A stretch of DNA of 64,000 bases from NCBI GenBank assembly GCA_965226775.1, contig CBDDEI010000002.1:2170001-2234000 (forward strand), written 5' to 3'. Below, in pieces: positions 45,195 to 53,847 of the stretch; within the stretch, counting starts at the first letter, position 1; each line of letters starts with the position of its first letter. The notes under the pieces are model-generated. The model made no database searches. It was not told the DNA's origin and saw only the letters and a program-made list of their open reading frames with translations. This DNA is from CBDDEI01 sp965226775. Lineage in GTDB: Bacteria; Chloroflexota; Dehalococcoidia; SHYD01. The translations under genes were made by a program, and so were the position numbers.

Positions 45195-46160
45195 CTAAGC
45201 CAGGTTCAGCGTCGTAGGGTCAAAGATCTCTTCTATAGTAAGCGCGCGGGAAATCAGACCCTGATCATAGGCATATCGCACCATCGCCTCAAGGGAGCGC
45301 TGGTTCTGTGCAATGCCGTAGGGAATAGGGTCGTCCCCCACCACGCTTTTCCGCTGCACCATCATCTGGTCCCGGGGCGATGCCGGTTCGCCCTCGGTGA
45401 GCTCCTTCAGATAGCCCTCCTTGGCGGCTTTGAAGGCGTCGAAAAGCGACTTGGCTACCCAGGGATGCGCTTGGAGCACACTGTCCTTCACGACGATCAC
45501 GCCGTGGATGGGAAAGATGCCGGTCTCCTTGTAGCGCTCCCGCTCCGTAGCCCCAATATCAGGCGTCAGCGGACTAAGATGCGGCGCAGGCTCCACTCGC
45601 CCAACGCCCGCGGCGCCGGTAAAGGACGCAGCTAGCTCTCCTGCGTTCAGGAGGTCACGGAGGGACTTGCCCTGGGGCGCTGCCTGTACGTAGTCAGGGG
45701 AAGTGTATTCGGTAACGTGCTCTTCGTCGTCGGTCACCCAGGTGACGCGGTTCAGCGTCACGCCAAAGGCGTCTTGCAGCAGACCGCGCACCCACACGCC
45801 CGTCGCCACGGTGTACGCTCTAACCCCAACCCGCTTGTCCTCAAAGTCCTTGTAGGACTGGAGGCCGGCGTCTGTATGCGCCACCAGCGCGCCATCATGA
45901 AACACACGGTTCAGAAAGATAGGGAGGGCAGTGAAGGGCTTGTGATACATCTTGGCCGCCAAGTAGGTGGTTGGCGACATCTCGCAAACGTCGAAAGCCG
46001 TCTCACGCACCATGCGCCGAAACGCGGCGATGATGGAGTCGTGCTCGACGAACTCAAAAGCGATCCCATCGGCGCTAATGCGACCGTCTTTCAACGCAGC
46101 CGTGTGGCCGTAAGTTGCAAGGGCCGTCTTCAGCGTAAGGGGCTGTGGGGCTGCAACCAT
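45195..46160 (-). CDS. 4,5-dihydroxyphthalate decarboxylase-like / NMT1-type binding fold protein
   Basis: 321 residues with the periplasmic-binding-protein type 2 fold shared by 4,5-dihydroxyphthalate decarboxylase and NMT1/THI5-like binding proteins. Recognisable parts are LKTALATYGHTAALKDGRISADGIAFEFVEHDSI, FDVCEMSPTTYLAAK and DKRVGVRAYTVATGVWVRGLLQDAFGV. There is no signal peptide, which favours a cytoplasmic enzyme over a transport protein. AGGAGA precedes the ATG. It lies near a Rieske oxygenase, so aromatic acid breakdown is a reasonable guess, but catalytic residues for the decarboxylase are not well defined, and relatives are often misnamed. Confidence 0.7.
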   Translation of the reverse strand: MVAAPQPLTLKTALATYGHTAALKDGRISADGIAFEFVEHDSIIAAFRRMVRETAFDVCEMSPTTYLAAKMYHKPFTALPIFLNRVFHDGALVAHTDAGLQSYKDFEDKRVGVRAYTVATGVWVRGLLQDAFGVTLNRVTWVTDDEEHVTEYTSPDYVQAAPQGKSLRDLLNAGELAASFTGAAGVGRVEPAPHLSPLTPDIGATERERYKETGIFPIHGVIVVKDSVLQAHPWVAKSLFDAFKAAKEGYLKELTEGEPASPRDQMMVQRKSVVGDDPIPYGIAQNQRSLEAMVRYAYDQGLISRALTIEEIFDPTTLNLA

Positions 46161-46243
46161 GCTCTGTCTCCTATGGCAATGTCTGCTCTGCTGGCAGCGT
46201 AGGCGGCTCAGTGCGCCCCCGTCAAGGGGGTAACCCCTCAGCG

Positions 46244-46274
46244 AGAGAGCCCCTCCTAAATGGAGGGGCTCTCT
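46244..46274 (-). terminator. Terminator between MFS gene and decarboxylase-like gene
   Basis: AGAGAGCCCCTCC and GGAGGGGCTCTCT pair perfectly around TAAAT. Confidence 0.75.
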
Positions 46275-46286
46275 ATCCTTGGTTCG

Positions 46287-47624
46287 TCAGGTTATGCCGG
46301 CTACTCCGCCGCCGCCGCCGCCACGACCGCTGCGGATCTGGCTCGCCATGAGCTGGCTGCGGGGGTCCTTCACCAGCGTCATAACGGCCATTGCCCCTAC
46401 GTAGGAGATAGCCATGACACCGAACGCCGTAGAGAAGTCGAAGTTCTCGTAGAGGAATCCGGTGAGGATGGCCCACACCGGGGATGCGAAGAAGCCGAGG
46501 AAGAAGTACATGCTAAAGGCCGCATCGCGGTCTTCTTCCTGCACAGTATCGGCAATGAGCGCTTGGGTCAGCGTGCCTCTGGAATGGGTCACCGCCCCAT
46601 AGAAGAGCACGCTGGAGATCAGCATCGGCAGGCTGGGGCCCTGGAATGCCAACCACAGTGTGGCAATACCAGAGAGGAAAAGCGATGCCTGGAGAATCTT
46701 CACCCGGTTCAGCCTATCGGACAGCCAGCCAAAGAAGATCGGGCCACCCATGCCGGACAGGTTGAAGAGGAAGAGCGCAGCAGCGCCGTACCACAGCGGA
46801 AAGCCAAAGTCGTTGACCAAGTGCAGCGGCAGGTACACAGGCGTGACATCGCCGCGGCCCGCGCCGCCTACCATAAACACCAAGGCAATGAAGATCATGT
46901 TCCGGTTTTTGAGCACTCGCAGATAGCTTATCTTGCTCGCGGCCAGCTTGGCTCGATTGGAGCCGGTCTTCTCATCCCGGACTTTATCCTTGAAGAAGAA
47001 GTACGTGATAGCCATCATTACGCTGAGGATAGAGACGAGCATAAAGGTCGCGCGCCAGCCCACAAGCTGCAGCAGGAAGATGGAGACCACCGGAGCCAGC
47101 ATTGTCCCTATTTGAGAGATGCTGGTATTCAACGCCAGTACTTGACCACGGCTCTTGGGAAAGTAGCTGGAGAGCAAGCTGGCTCCTACCGGATGTTGCG
47201 AGCTGCCGCCTGTTGCTGCAACACAACGTGCGATCACGAGCGTGGTGAAATTGGTGGCGAACCCTGTCCCAAAGGTGCCGATGGCCATGATGATGGCGCC
47301 CACACCCAACAAGTGGATGCGATGGATGAAGGGCGTGAGGAACCCGTAGCCTAGCTGCGTCCAGCTGTTCAGCATTGTGCGGATGCCGGTGAGCAGACCT
47401 ATCTGAATAGGACCAAACCCCAGGGTCACCATGAGGGCTGGGTACATGGGGTTGAGCATCTGGTTCTGAAAGTGGTTGGTGAGATGATTGATGTTGGCCA
47501 GCCAGAGCACGATCGTGCGCTCACGCTTATCAATGGCCTCAGCCGCAGCCTCCGCCGCTTCTACGCTGTTGCGGCCGCCGTTCTCAAGCGAGTCCGGTTG
47601 AGGCTGTTCTGTTTGTGCTTGCAT
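46287..47624 (-). CDS. MFS transporter
   Basis: 445 residues with 12 membrane segments, an Ala/Glu-rich cytoplasmic N-terminus (AAEAAAEAIDKRER) and a Gly-rich C-terminal tail (GRGGGGGGVAG). NHFQNQMLNPMYPALMVTLG in helix 1 and SSYFPKSRGQVLALNTSISQIG in helix 5 resemble the fosmidomycin-resistance/nitrate-type MFS groups. AAGGGGG lies upstream of the ATG. A terminator separates it from the decarboxylase-like gene, so the two are separate units. The substrate is unknown. Confidence 0.83.
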   Translation of the reverse strand: MQAQTEQPQPDSLENGGRNSVEAAEAAAEAIDKRERTIVLWLANINHLTNHFQNQMLNPMYPALMVTLGFGPIQIGLLTGIRTMLNSWTQLGYGFLTPFIHRIHLLGVGAIIMAIGTFGTGFATNFTTLVIARCVAATGGSSQHPVGASLLSSYFPKSRGQVLALNTSISQIGTMLAPVVSIFLLQLVGWRATFMLVSILSVMMAITYFFFKDKVRDEKTGSNRAKLAASKISYLRVLKNRNMIFIALVFMVGGAGRGDVTPVYLPLHLVNDFGFPLWYGAAALFLFNLSGMGGPIFFGWLSDRLNRVKILQASLFLSGIATLWLAFQGPSLPMLISSVLFYGAVTHSRGTLTQALIADTVQEEDRDAAFSMYFFLGFFASPVWAILTGFLYENFDFSTAFGVMAISYVGAMAVMTLVKDPRSQLMASQIRSGRGGGGGGVAGIT

Positions 47625-47757
47625 ACCGCCCCCTTGGGATCACCAACACTTGCAGTGCTTCAGAAGAGACAAAAGCGCTATAAAATCGCCTTAGCTTACC
47701 GCCTTCCGAAAGCCGTTGCAACAACCCCCGCGTGGCCCCGTGAGCGCCTGGCTGCTG

Positions 47758-47766
47758 TGCTACAAT
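47758..47766 (+). promoter_or_regulatory. Extended -10 promoter of the PPOX gene at 47824
   Basis: TGCTACAAT lies about 57 bases before the start. No good -35 is visible. Confidence 0.35.
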
Positions 47767-47823
47767 CCTCCTAACTTGAGCTAGACGCGTGATTGCGCCG
47801 CAGTGCTCACGTAGGAGGAACTT

Positions 47824-48240
47824 ATGCCCAAAGCTGAGAAACTCACGGAAGCTGCAATACGTTTTCTTCAGGAGAAGCACATCGCCCATTTTGTCACCCT
47901 CATGACAGACGGCTCGCCACAAGTGACGCCGGTGTGGGTTGACGTGGACACAGACGGCAGCCACGTCCTCATCAACAGCTCGGAGGGCCGCGTGAAGACC
48001 AGAAATGCTGCCCGGGACCCCAGAGTAGCGGTGAGCGTGCTGGACGAGCAGGACCCCTTCAAGTTCGTGATTGTGCGTGGGAACGTAGTGGAGCGCAACC
48101 ACGAAGACGCCTCTGCGCACATCGACCTCTTGGCAAAGAAGTACACCGGCGCGGAGCGTTATCCCTACAGCCGGGGGGAGGAGCAGCGGGTGATCCTGCG
48201 GATCAAACCAGACTATGTGCTAGAGCAGGGACTCGCTTAA
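47824..48240 (+). CDS. PPOX-class (F420/FMN) split-barrel oxidoreductase
   Basis: 138 residues. The split-barrel pattern is KHIAHFVTLMTDGSPQVTPVWVDVDTDGSHVLINSSEGRVKTRNAARDPRVAVSVLD, typical of F420-dependent or FMN-binding PPOX proteins of actinobacterial and Chloroflexota type. The C-terminal part has RYPYSRGEEQRVILRIKPDYV. These small dimers reduce or bind flavin-type cofactors; many are uncharacterised. GTAGGAGGA precedes the ATG. The gene is convergent with a zinc-ribbon gene. It is similar in type to the frameshifted one at 54065-54602. Confidence 0.87.
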   Translation: MPKAEKLTEAAIRFLQEKHIAHFVTLMTDGSPQVTPVWVDVDTDGSHVLINSSEGRVKTRNAARDPRVAVSVLDEQDPFKFVIVRGNVVERNHEDASAHIDLLAKKYTGAERYPYSRGEEQRVILRIKPDYVLEQGLA

Positions 48241-48253
48241 TCACCGACGCAAT

Positions 48254-48283
48254 AAGAGCGGGCCAACTGAGTGGCCCGCTCTT
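48254..48283. terminator. Bidirectional terminator between PPOX and zinc-ribbon genes
   Basis: AAGAGCGGGCCA and TGGCCCGCTCTT pair perfectly around six bases. Confidence 0.78.
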
Positions 48284-48304
48284 GCTCTATAGCTAGTTAA
48301 GTGA

Positions 48305-48637
48305 TTACCAGGACTCGCGTCTAGGCGGCTGGGGAGAAGATCCCCGCATCTGATCGTAGCACTCCCGGCAGTAGACGGGACGATCGCCCCGCGGCTGGAA
48401 GGGCACTTCGGTGTCCTTGCTACACTGTGCGCAAACAACCGAGAACATCTCTCGCTCACGTCGCCCGTAGCCACCACCACCGCCGCCGAAGCTGTTCCGT
48501 TCCCGGCGAACTTCCCGACAACTTGGACACCTGCGAGGCTCATTCGTGTAGCCACGTTGTGCGAAGAGCTCCTGCTCTTCTGCCGAGAAGACGAAGGTAG
48601 CATTGCATTCCCGGCAAGTTAATGTTTTGTCTGGCAT
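48305..48637 (-). CDS. Small double zinc-ribbon protein
   Basis: 110 residues from the ATG at 48637, chosen because AAGGAG lies nine bases upstream; the longer frame lacks this. Four Cys-x-x-Cys pairs are visible: LTCREC, CPSC, VVCAQC and VYCREC, giving two zinc sites. The first half matches the probable zinc-ribbon domain that begins DKTLTCRECNATFVFSAEEQ. A Gly-rich, Arg-rich linker (SFGGGGGGYGRRERE) joins the halves. Such proteins are common in Chloroflexota and Cyanobacteria; nucleic-acid binding is possible but unproven. Confidence 0.82.
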   Translation of the reverse strand: MPDKTLTCRECNATFVFSAEEQELFAQRGYTNEPRRCPSCREVRRERNSFGGGGGGYGRREREMFSVVCAQCSKDTEVPFQPRGDRPVYCRECYDQMRGSSPQPPRRESW

Positions 48638-48934
48638 CGCGCCCGACTCCTTATGGGTAGCGTCGGTAGTCGTCGGTCGCTCCTCCCGGGGTGAAGGATC
48701 GGTCCTGGTTTCAGTAGGAAGCACACCTAGGGCAATGCGCCGTTGATTCCCGCGGCAACACTATAGCACGGATATTTAAAAATGAAACCTTTGCGGCAAC
48801 TGATTGTAGGTACTCACGTAGCCATGCATTGCCTGCCATACCGCATGGTGAAACTCCAGCCGTATTATTCTTTTGCATTGGGCCGTTACAATGCCTGGCG
48901 ACACAACGCTACTCTGTTAAGAGGTGCTCAGCTA

Positions 48935-49722
48935 GTGACATCACTGCGCTACTCCATCCCCCTATTGTTCCTCGTTCTAGCTCTAGCCGCCTGTACGCCG
49001 GCGCCCCGGCGGCCCCAGCAGCCCAAAATGTATCGCCTGAAAGCGCAGCGCCCACCAGCCAGCCCGCGGCCACGGCACAGCCCGCCAGCGAAGCCACCAG
49101 CCAGCCCGCTGCTACTGCGCAGCCCGTCAGTGAAGCTGCCAGCCAGCCCACTGCCGCGGCGCAGCCTCCCAGTGGAGCGGACGGCGCCACAGAAGTCCGC
49201 CTCACCCAGGAATCGGAAGCCCGCTACCGTATCCGGGAGCAGCTTGCCAACCTCCCCGCCCCCAACGATGCAGTAGGCGTCACCACCGAGGTGTCTGGTT
49301 CCGTATTCCTGAATGCCGACGGCTCCCTGGACACAGCGCAGCCTTCTCAGATTACCGTGGGGCTGGCGAGCCTCAAGAGCGATGAGAGCCGGCGCGACCG
49401 CTATGTCCGGAACAACACGCTGCAGACCTCCCAGTTCCCCAACACTGTCTTCACAGTGAAGGAGTTCCAGGGCTTGCCTACGCCCCTTCCCACCAGCGGC
49501 GAGCACAGCTTTAAGATGATGGGCGACCTGAAAATAAAGGACGTGAGTCACGCCGTGACCTGGGACGTGACCGCTGCCTTCACAGAAGAAAGCATTGATG
49601 GCATGGCCACAACGAGCATTGCCTTTGCCGACTTCAAGATGGAGAAGCCCAGCGTTTCGATAGTCCTGAGCGTGCAGGATACCTTCACCCTCGAGATAGA
49701 CTTCAAGGCCACCGTCGGCTAG
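48935..49722 (+). CDS. YceI-like lipoprotein, frameshifted
   Basis: The signal peptide and the mature domain lie in different frames. The first frame, from GTG 48935 with AAGAGG upstream, gives RYSIPLLFLVLALAACTPAP, a lipobox at LAAC. The second begins APAAQNVSPES, then three copies of a 14-residue Ser-Gln-Pro-Ala-rich repeat (49054-49179), then the YceI beta-barrel: EVRLTQESEARYRIREQL, ITVGLASLKSDESRRDRYVRNNTL, FTVKEFQGL and KIKDVSHAVTWDVTA. The break falls at 49000-49016 in a GC-rich run; one missing base explains it. YceI proteins bind isoprenoid-like lipids. The total length would be about 262 residues. Confidence 0.82.
49054..49179 (+). repeat. Three 42-bp tandem repeats in the YceI lipoprotein gene
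   Basis: Each codes for a 14-residue unit of the form SQPAATAQPxSEA. They make the spacer between the lipid anchor and the YceI domain. Confidence 0.75.
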
Positions 49723-49740
49723 TCACTGACACTGGACGCG

Positions 49741-49773
49741 AAACGGGTGGGAGCAGTGCTCCCACCCGTTTTT
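49741..49773. terminator. Strong terminator after the YceI gene
   Basis: AAACGGGTGGGAGCA and TGCTCCCACCCGTTT pair around a single G (the top pairs probably open), followed by TTTTT. It lies before the convergent hydrolase gene. Confidence 0.88.
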
Positions 49774-49792
49774 ACTTGCCTTACTAAGCGGA

Positions 49793-50551
49793 CTAGCTGA
49801 GGTGCTTGCCGAAGAACTCGTAGATCTTGCCCCACCCGTCCATGGCCTGTTGCTGACGGTAGTTGGCCCGGTCGTAGTAGAAGAAGCCGTGGCCGGCGCC
49901 GTCGTAGCGATGGAACTCGTAGGACTTGCCTGCTGCCTTCAACGCCTCCTCGTGCATGTTCACTTGCTCCGGCGATGGGCCTTGGTCCTCGTTGCCAAAG
50001 ATCCCAAGAATGGGGCAGTTGAGGTCGGGCGTCATATCAATGGGAGCAACCGGGCGCTTGGGGTTGGTCTCCGGCTGCACCACGCCACCGCCCCAGCAGT
50101 CCACGATAGCGTCGAACGCCTTTGTGCGGCAGGCTACTAGGTAGGAGTGGCGTCCACCGGAGCAGGTGCCCGTGATGCCAACCTTGCCGTTGCTGATGGG
50201 CAACGCCTTGATGTAATCCAGCGCCGCCTGGCAGTCCCCCACCACGCTATCATCGGACACGCCGCCGTCACCGCGAACTGTAGCCGCTACCTCATCCGGT
50301 GTGCCGTGGCCGACGCGCGCATACATGTTGGCGCAGACTACGATGTAGCCGTGCTGCGCGTAGCGGCGTGCCGTCTCTCGATAGTACTCGTCCCAACCGG
50401 GCAGGTGGTGCACCAGGACAATGCCCCCAAACGGCCCGTTGCCGGATGGACGCACGTAGTACGCGTTAATGGTGTCGCCGTTGTAGCCCTGCAGGTCGAT
50501 GACCTCTGCCATCATACCGTCCCGGCCCTCAGTATTATATGAATTCCACAT
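49793..50551 (-). CDS. Dienelactone hydrolase family protein
   Basis: 252 residues, alpha/beta hydrolase. The catalytic triad can be read: Cys130 in GTCSGG (nucleophile, as in classical dienelactone hydrolases), Asp189 in FGNEDQGPS and His221 in GAGHGFF. GGIVLVHHLPGWDEYYRETARRYAQHGYIVV forms the oxyanion region. The enzyme may open dienelactones in chlorocatechol breakdown or act on other esters. The gene is monocistronic. It is not a close relative of the tandem esterases at 61402 and 62436, which use serine. Confidence 0.88.
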   Translation of the reverse strand: MWNSYNTEGRDGMMAEVIDLQGYNGDTINAYYVRPSGNGPFGGIVLVHHLPGWDEYYRETARRYAQHGYIVVCANMYARVGHGTPDEVAATVRGDGGVSDDSVVGDCQAALDYIKALPISNGKVGITGTCSGGRHSYLVACRTKAFDAIVDCWGGGVVQPETNPKRPVAPIDMTPDLNCPILGIFGNEDQGPSPEQVNMHEEALKAAGKSYEFHRYDGAGHGFFYYDRANYRQQQAMDGWGKIYEFFGKHLS

Positions 50552-50712
50552 TGCCTCTCTCCTTCACTCGCACTTGGTTATTGCAATTTTCGCTGGATTC
50601 CGCCTGATGTCAAGGGCAAGAATGCCCCACCAGTACGGCGCTAGTCTATCACTAACTGCGGTTCAGAGCGCAGTCCCAGTCCTGCAGCAAGATGCCTGCA
50701 AAAGCAACAACA

Positions 50713-50746
50713 AAGCGGGGCGGCTGCTAATTCAGCCGCCCCGCTT
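50713..50746 (-). terminator. Terminator of the Co/Ni uptake operon
   Basis: AAGCGGGGCGGCTG and CAGCCGCCCCGCTT pair perfectly around CTAATT; TTTGTTGTTG follows on the minus strand. Confidence 0.8.
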
Positions 50747-50788
50747 GCGTGTTCGCACGTTCCGTAGAATATCCTGCTCGGCGTCCCT

Positions 50789-51553
50789 TTAGGGCCCCTC
50801 AAGGCCATGGGCTTCCAGCAACGCCTCATCGGCAAGAAGATCATAGGTGGGGCCGTCCGCCACTACACGGCCGCCATCAATGATCACCATGCGGGGAAAC
50901 AGCTCTTTCACCATGTGCATGTCGTGGGTGGTTACTAGAATAGTGAGGGGGAGCGCGCCCAGCAGTCGGATAAGCTCTCGCCTAGACCGCGGGTCCAGCC
51001 CTGCTGACGGCTCGTCCAGGCACAGAATCTCCGGTCGCATGGAGAGCACCGTCGCCAGGGCGGCGCGCTTCTTTTCGCCGCCGCTCAGGTGATGAGGCAT
51101 GCGTTGACCGTGGTTGGGCAGGTTTACCTGCACCAATGCCTCACTCACTCGCTGGTTCACTTCTTCCGGAGACAGCCCCATATAAATGGGACCAAAAGCC
51201 ACATCTTCATAGACTGTAGTTGAGAAGAGCTGGTCATCCGGGTCCTGGAATACCACGCCCACTTTGGCCCGCAGCTCCCGCAGTTGCTCCGCCTTCGCGT
51301 TGGTGACGTCTCTGCCCAGCACCCTAAGCTCGCCCGTCCCCTTCAACAACCCGTTGAGATGCAGCAAGAGGGTGGACTTGCCGGCGCCATTCGGCCCGAC
51401 CAACGCCACCTTCTCGCCGGGCTGCACCGTGAGGTCCAGGCCGCGCAAGGCCTGAAGCCCATCCGGGTAGGCAAAGCAGAGCCCGCTCGCGGTCATTGCT
51501 GGGACATCGGGCCGCCCCACAGCCGGGATTTCTAGCCCCTGCTGCGCGCTCAT
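50789..51553 (-). CDS. cbiO: ECF transporter ATPase CbiO/NikO-like
   Basis: 254 residues. Walker A is GPNGAGKST (about 53-61), the Q-loop region FQDPDDQLFS, the ABC signature LSGGEKKRAALA and Walker B ILCLDEPSAGLDP, then TTHD. The FQDPDDQLF stretch is typical of ECF-type ATPases. It powers cobalt or nickel uptake with CbiM, the PDGLE protein and CbiQ encoded directly upstream. It overlaps cbiQ by 4 bp (ATGA). A single ATPase gene means a homodimer is likely. Confidence 0.93.
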   Translation of the reverse strand: MSAQQGLEIPAVGRPDVPAMTASGLCFAYPDGLQALRGLDLTVQPGEKVALVGPNGAGKSTLLLHLNGLLKGTGELRVLGRDVTNAKAEQLRELRAKVGVVFQDPDDQLFSTTVYEDVAFGPIYMGLSPEEVNQRVSEALVQVNLPNHGQRMPHHLSGGEKKRAALATVLSMRPEILCLDEPSAGLDPRSRRELIRLLGALPLTILVTTHDMHMVKELFPRMVIIDGGRVVADGPTYDLLADEALLEAHGLEGP

Positions 51554-52350
51554 ACCAGTAACCTCGCAGCAGCCACTACAGCCACTAGCCCTAGCAGTGT
51601 TGCGATGCCGGCGATCAACTGCGGTTGTGGCAACGGCTGGGCGACGGCCTCTCGCGGCGAGCCGTCGTAGCCGCGGGCAAGCATCGCCATGTAGATGCGG
51701 TCGCTCCTATCGTAGGTGCGGAGGAAGAGGGACGCGGCCATCTGGCCCGTCACCCGGGCGCGCCAGGATATTGTCCCGCCCGTCTTCAGCCCCACAGTGG
51801 CGCTACGCGCGCTACGGGCACGCAACAGCCTTAGCACCTCATCCACCAGCACGAACAGGTAGCGGTACATGAACGACACGATGGATACCAGCACCCTTGG
51901 GATGCGCAGAAAACGCAGGCCGTCCAGCAACGCCTGGAAAGGCGTGGTGATGGTCAGCAGCAATGCTGCCGTTACGGAAACCCACGACCTTATAAGTGTG
52001 GTCAGGAAGAATTCAAACCCATCGTAAGAGGCGTGCAGCTGAAGGGGGCCAACCGCCGCCTGCCAGAAATAAGGCTCCGGGCGCGTGAACACGATGGGCA
52101 GCGCTATCAGTATAAAGGGGGCAGCCAGCAGCGTCCGCTTCAACAGTCCCACCACGCTGATACGAGAAGCCAGCACTAGCACCCACAACACCGCAAACAT
52201 AATCCCGAACGCCCACCAGGAACCCGGCGGCAGCGCGGAAAGAGAGAAGATGAACGCCAAGGTGAGCACCAGCTTCAGGCGCGCGTCCGCCTTGTGGAGA
52301 AAGCTTTCGCCCTCTTCGTAGCGTTCTAGAAAGCCCAGGTAGGATGACAT
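51550..52350 (-). CDS. cbiQ: ECF transporter T component CbiQ
   Basis: 266 residues with five or six membrane segments. The two coupling-helix motifs that contact the ATPase are visible as a pair of Ala-Arg-Gly/Ala-Arg-Ser-type elements: RARSARSAT (about 180) and MLARGYDGSP (about 242-251). FLHKADARLKLVLTLAFIFSLSALP is the CbiQ start signature. It joins the metal-binding CbiM and the ATPase. The gene is preceded by the PDGLE gene with an 18-bp gap and overlaps cbiO. Confidence 0.92.
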   Translation of the reverse strand: MSSYLGFLERYEEGESFLHKADARLKLVLTLAFIFSLSALPPGSWWAFGIMFAVLWVLVLASRISVVGLLKRTLLAAPFILIALPIVFTRPEPYFWQAAVGPLQLHASYDGFEFFLTTLIRSWVSVTAALLLTITTPFQALLDGLRFLRIPRVLVSIVSFMYRYLFVLVDEVLRLLRARSARSATVGLKTGGTISWRARVTGQMAASLFLRTYDRSDRIYMAMLARGYDGSPREAVAQPLPQPQLIAGIATLLGLVAVVAAARLLV

Positions 52351-52368
52351 TTTGCTGTAAGTAGTGTG

Positions 52369-52668
52369 TTAAGCCGTGTCACGCGTTACGCGCCGCTGGT
52401 GCGCCACATAGGCCAGCCCGGCCACAAGAACAAACAAGATGGTCACGCCCACCATGCCCGCCAGGATCGTGGCCAGCGCCTCATTCGATACGCCGGGCAG
52501 CACGTAGCCCGAGATGACGGAGTAGGGCGCGTCCTGTGCCGCATCGCTAAAGCCCTGGTCTTGGGCTACGCGCTCCAGACCGTCCGGGTCCCCCGACGCC
52601 AGGGGCGAGATTACCGTGAGGGCAAGGGCAATAACATAGCCAATAATCCACCAGCGCTTGTTCTGCAT
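52369..52668 (-). CDS. PDGLE domain protein (CbiN/NikN-like)
   Basis: 99 residues, two membrane helices with an outer loop between. SPLASGDPDGLERVAQDQGF (about 22-41) is the PDGLE motif of proteins that replace CbiN in cobalt and nickel ECF systems. It assists metal loading of the CbiM/NikM component. The gene lies 15 bp after cbiM and 18 bp before cbiQ. The presence of PDGLE instead of CbiN gives a slight lean toward nickel or a cobalt variant, but does not decide it. Confidence 0.88.
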   Translation of the reverse strand: MQNKRWWIIGYVIALALTVISPLASGDPDGLERVAQDQGFSDAAQDAPYSVISGYVLPGVSNEALATILAGMVGVTILFVLVAGLAYVAHQRRVTRDTA

Positions 52669-52683
52669 AGCTATGCCCCTGAA

Positions 52684-53367
52684 TTAAGTGGCCGCTTCCT
52701 TGAGCAGATCGCTGTGCACGGTCCGGATAAAGCTGAGCGCGCCCACCGTAATGAGCCCTTCGCCAACACCGATGAAGGCATGGACGCCGATCATTACAGG
52801 AAGCGCAAGGGAGAGGGCGGTCGTTCCGGAGATAGCGAGCTCAACGCCGACTGCAGCAGCCGATATCACTACGGAGATCCAGGACGCAGCGAAGCCCCGC
52901 ACCAACAGTCCGCGCATACCCGATCCCAAGAACTCAGTGGAGCGATAGACGCCGTAGCCTACCAGGCAGCTCAACACACCTATGTTCAAGATGTTGGCCC
53001 CCAGGACTACCAGCCCGCCGTCCTGGAACACCAGCGCCTGCACGGAAACTACAGCCGCCATGACCAGTACCGCGGCCCAGGGACCAAGCAGGATACTGGT
53101 GAATGCGCCGCCGATGAAGTGGCCGGAGGTCCCTCCCGCTACCGGAAAGTTGAGCATCTGCACCGCAAACACAAAGGCAGCCATAACGCCCATCAAGGGA
53201 ACCATGCGTTCGTTCAGTTGCTTATCGGTGCGCTTCACGGCGTAGGCAATCACCAGCGCGGAGATCGCGTAAGCCACCAGCGCAACCGGAAGGCTCATGA
53301 ACCCGTCCGGCGCATGCAGGGGTGGCGGCGCGGTTTGCGCGGCGTAAGGTAGGGCCAGGTCTATCAT
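52684..53367 (-). CDS. cbiM: Co/Ni ECF transporter S component CbiM/NikM
   Basis: 227 residues with six or seven membrane segments. The metal site normally starts at Met-His in position 1-2; here an 16-residue leader precedes Leu-His18-Ala-Pro-Asp-Gly-Phe, so the histidine would be internal unless the leader is removed. FPVAGGTSGHFIGGAFTSILLGPWAA (about 73-98) carries the second histidine region, and GVHAFIGVGEGLITVGAL is the C-terminal signature. It binds and moves Co(II) or Ni(II). The gene lies 36 bp after the Fur-family gene. Confidence 0.92.
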   Translation of the reverse strand: MIDLALPYAAQTAPPPLHAPDGFMSLPVALVAYAISALVIAYAVKRTDKQLNERMVPLMGVMAAFVFAVQMLNFPVAGGTSGHFIGGAFTSILLGPWAAVLVMAAVVSVQALVFQDGGLVVLGANILNIGVLSCLVGYGVYRSTEFLGSGMRGLLVRGFAASWISVVISAAAVGVELAISGTTALSLALPVMIGVHAFIGVGEGLITVGALSFIRTVHSDLLKEAAT

Positions 53368-53403
53368 CTAAAGTCCTTCGCGCTCAAGTTGCAGCAAGAT
53401 ACC

Positions 53404-53847
53404 CTATAACCTCTCTGAATCATCGCAAGCGGCGCAGACCCCAAAGATGGCGAAATGGGTAATCTCGGGGCGAAACCCGTAGGAGTCTAGAAGCATCGCA
53501 GAGAGGGAACCCATGAAGGTGTCGTCTATCTCTGATGCCGTACCGCACTTGCGGCAGACCAGATGGTGGTGGTGGGCCTCCTCCGCGTAGTGGTACTCAA
53601 TGCGTCCAGTGCCCAGATCCGTTTGGGTCACCAACCCCAGGTCTCGCAAGGTTTCCAGAGTGCGGTAGACCGTAGAAAGGCTCATGTCGGGATACTGTTC
53701 GGCCACCACTTCATGGATTGCCTCCGCCGTCACGTGTCCCTTCTCCGTGCTCACTGCCTCCAGGATCATGAGCCGCTGCGGTGTGAGGCGAAAGCCCTTC
53801 TCTCTAAGTTGCTTGCCCAGCCGGACCAAGTCTTCAGCGTGATGCAT
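53404..53847 (-). CDS. Fur-family metalloregulator
   Basis: 147 residues. An N-terminal winged helix (RLTPQRLMILEAVSTEKGHVTAEAIHEVV...SLSTVYRTLETLRDLGLV) precedes a metal domain with His92-95 (HHHH), Cys98-x-x-Cys101 and Cys138-x-x-Cys141. The four cysteines make a structural zinc site. The gene starts the Co/Ni ECF operon, so nickel (Nur-like), cobalt or zinc sensing is more likely than iron, by context. A palindrome with Nur-box-like TTGCAA half-sites lies 79 bp upstream. GGAG is about ten bases before the ATG. Confidence 0.9.
   Translation of the reverse strand: MHHAEDLVRLGKQLREKGFRLTPQRLMILEAVSTEKGHVTAEAIHEVVAEQYPDMSLSTVYRTLETLRDLGLVTQTDLGTGRIEYHYAEEAHHHHLVCRKCGTASEIDDTFMGSLSAMLLDSYGFRPEITHFAIFGVCAACDDSERL

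Noticed and set aside
46260..47354. 364-codon plus-strand frame
   Set aside because: It is antisense to a clear MFS gene and its translation is His/Glu/Gln-rich with no domain.
52366..53352. 328-codon plus-strand frame
   Set aside because: It is antisense to the PDGLE and cbiM genes, which carry strong family motifs.
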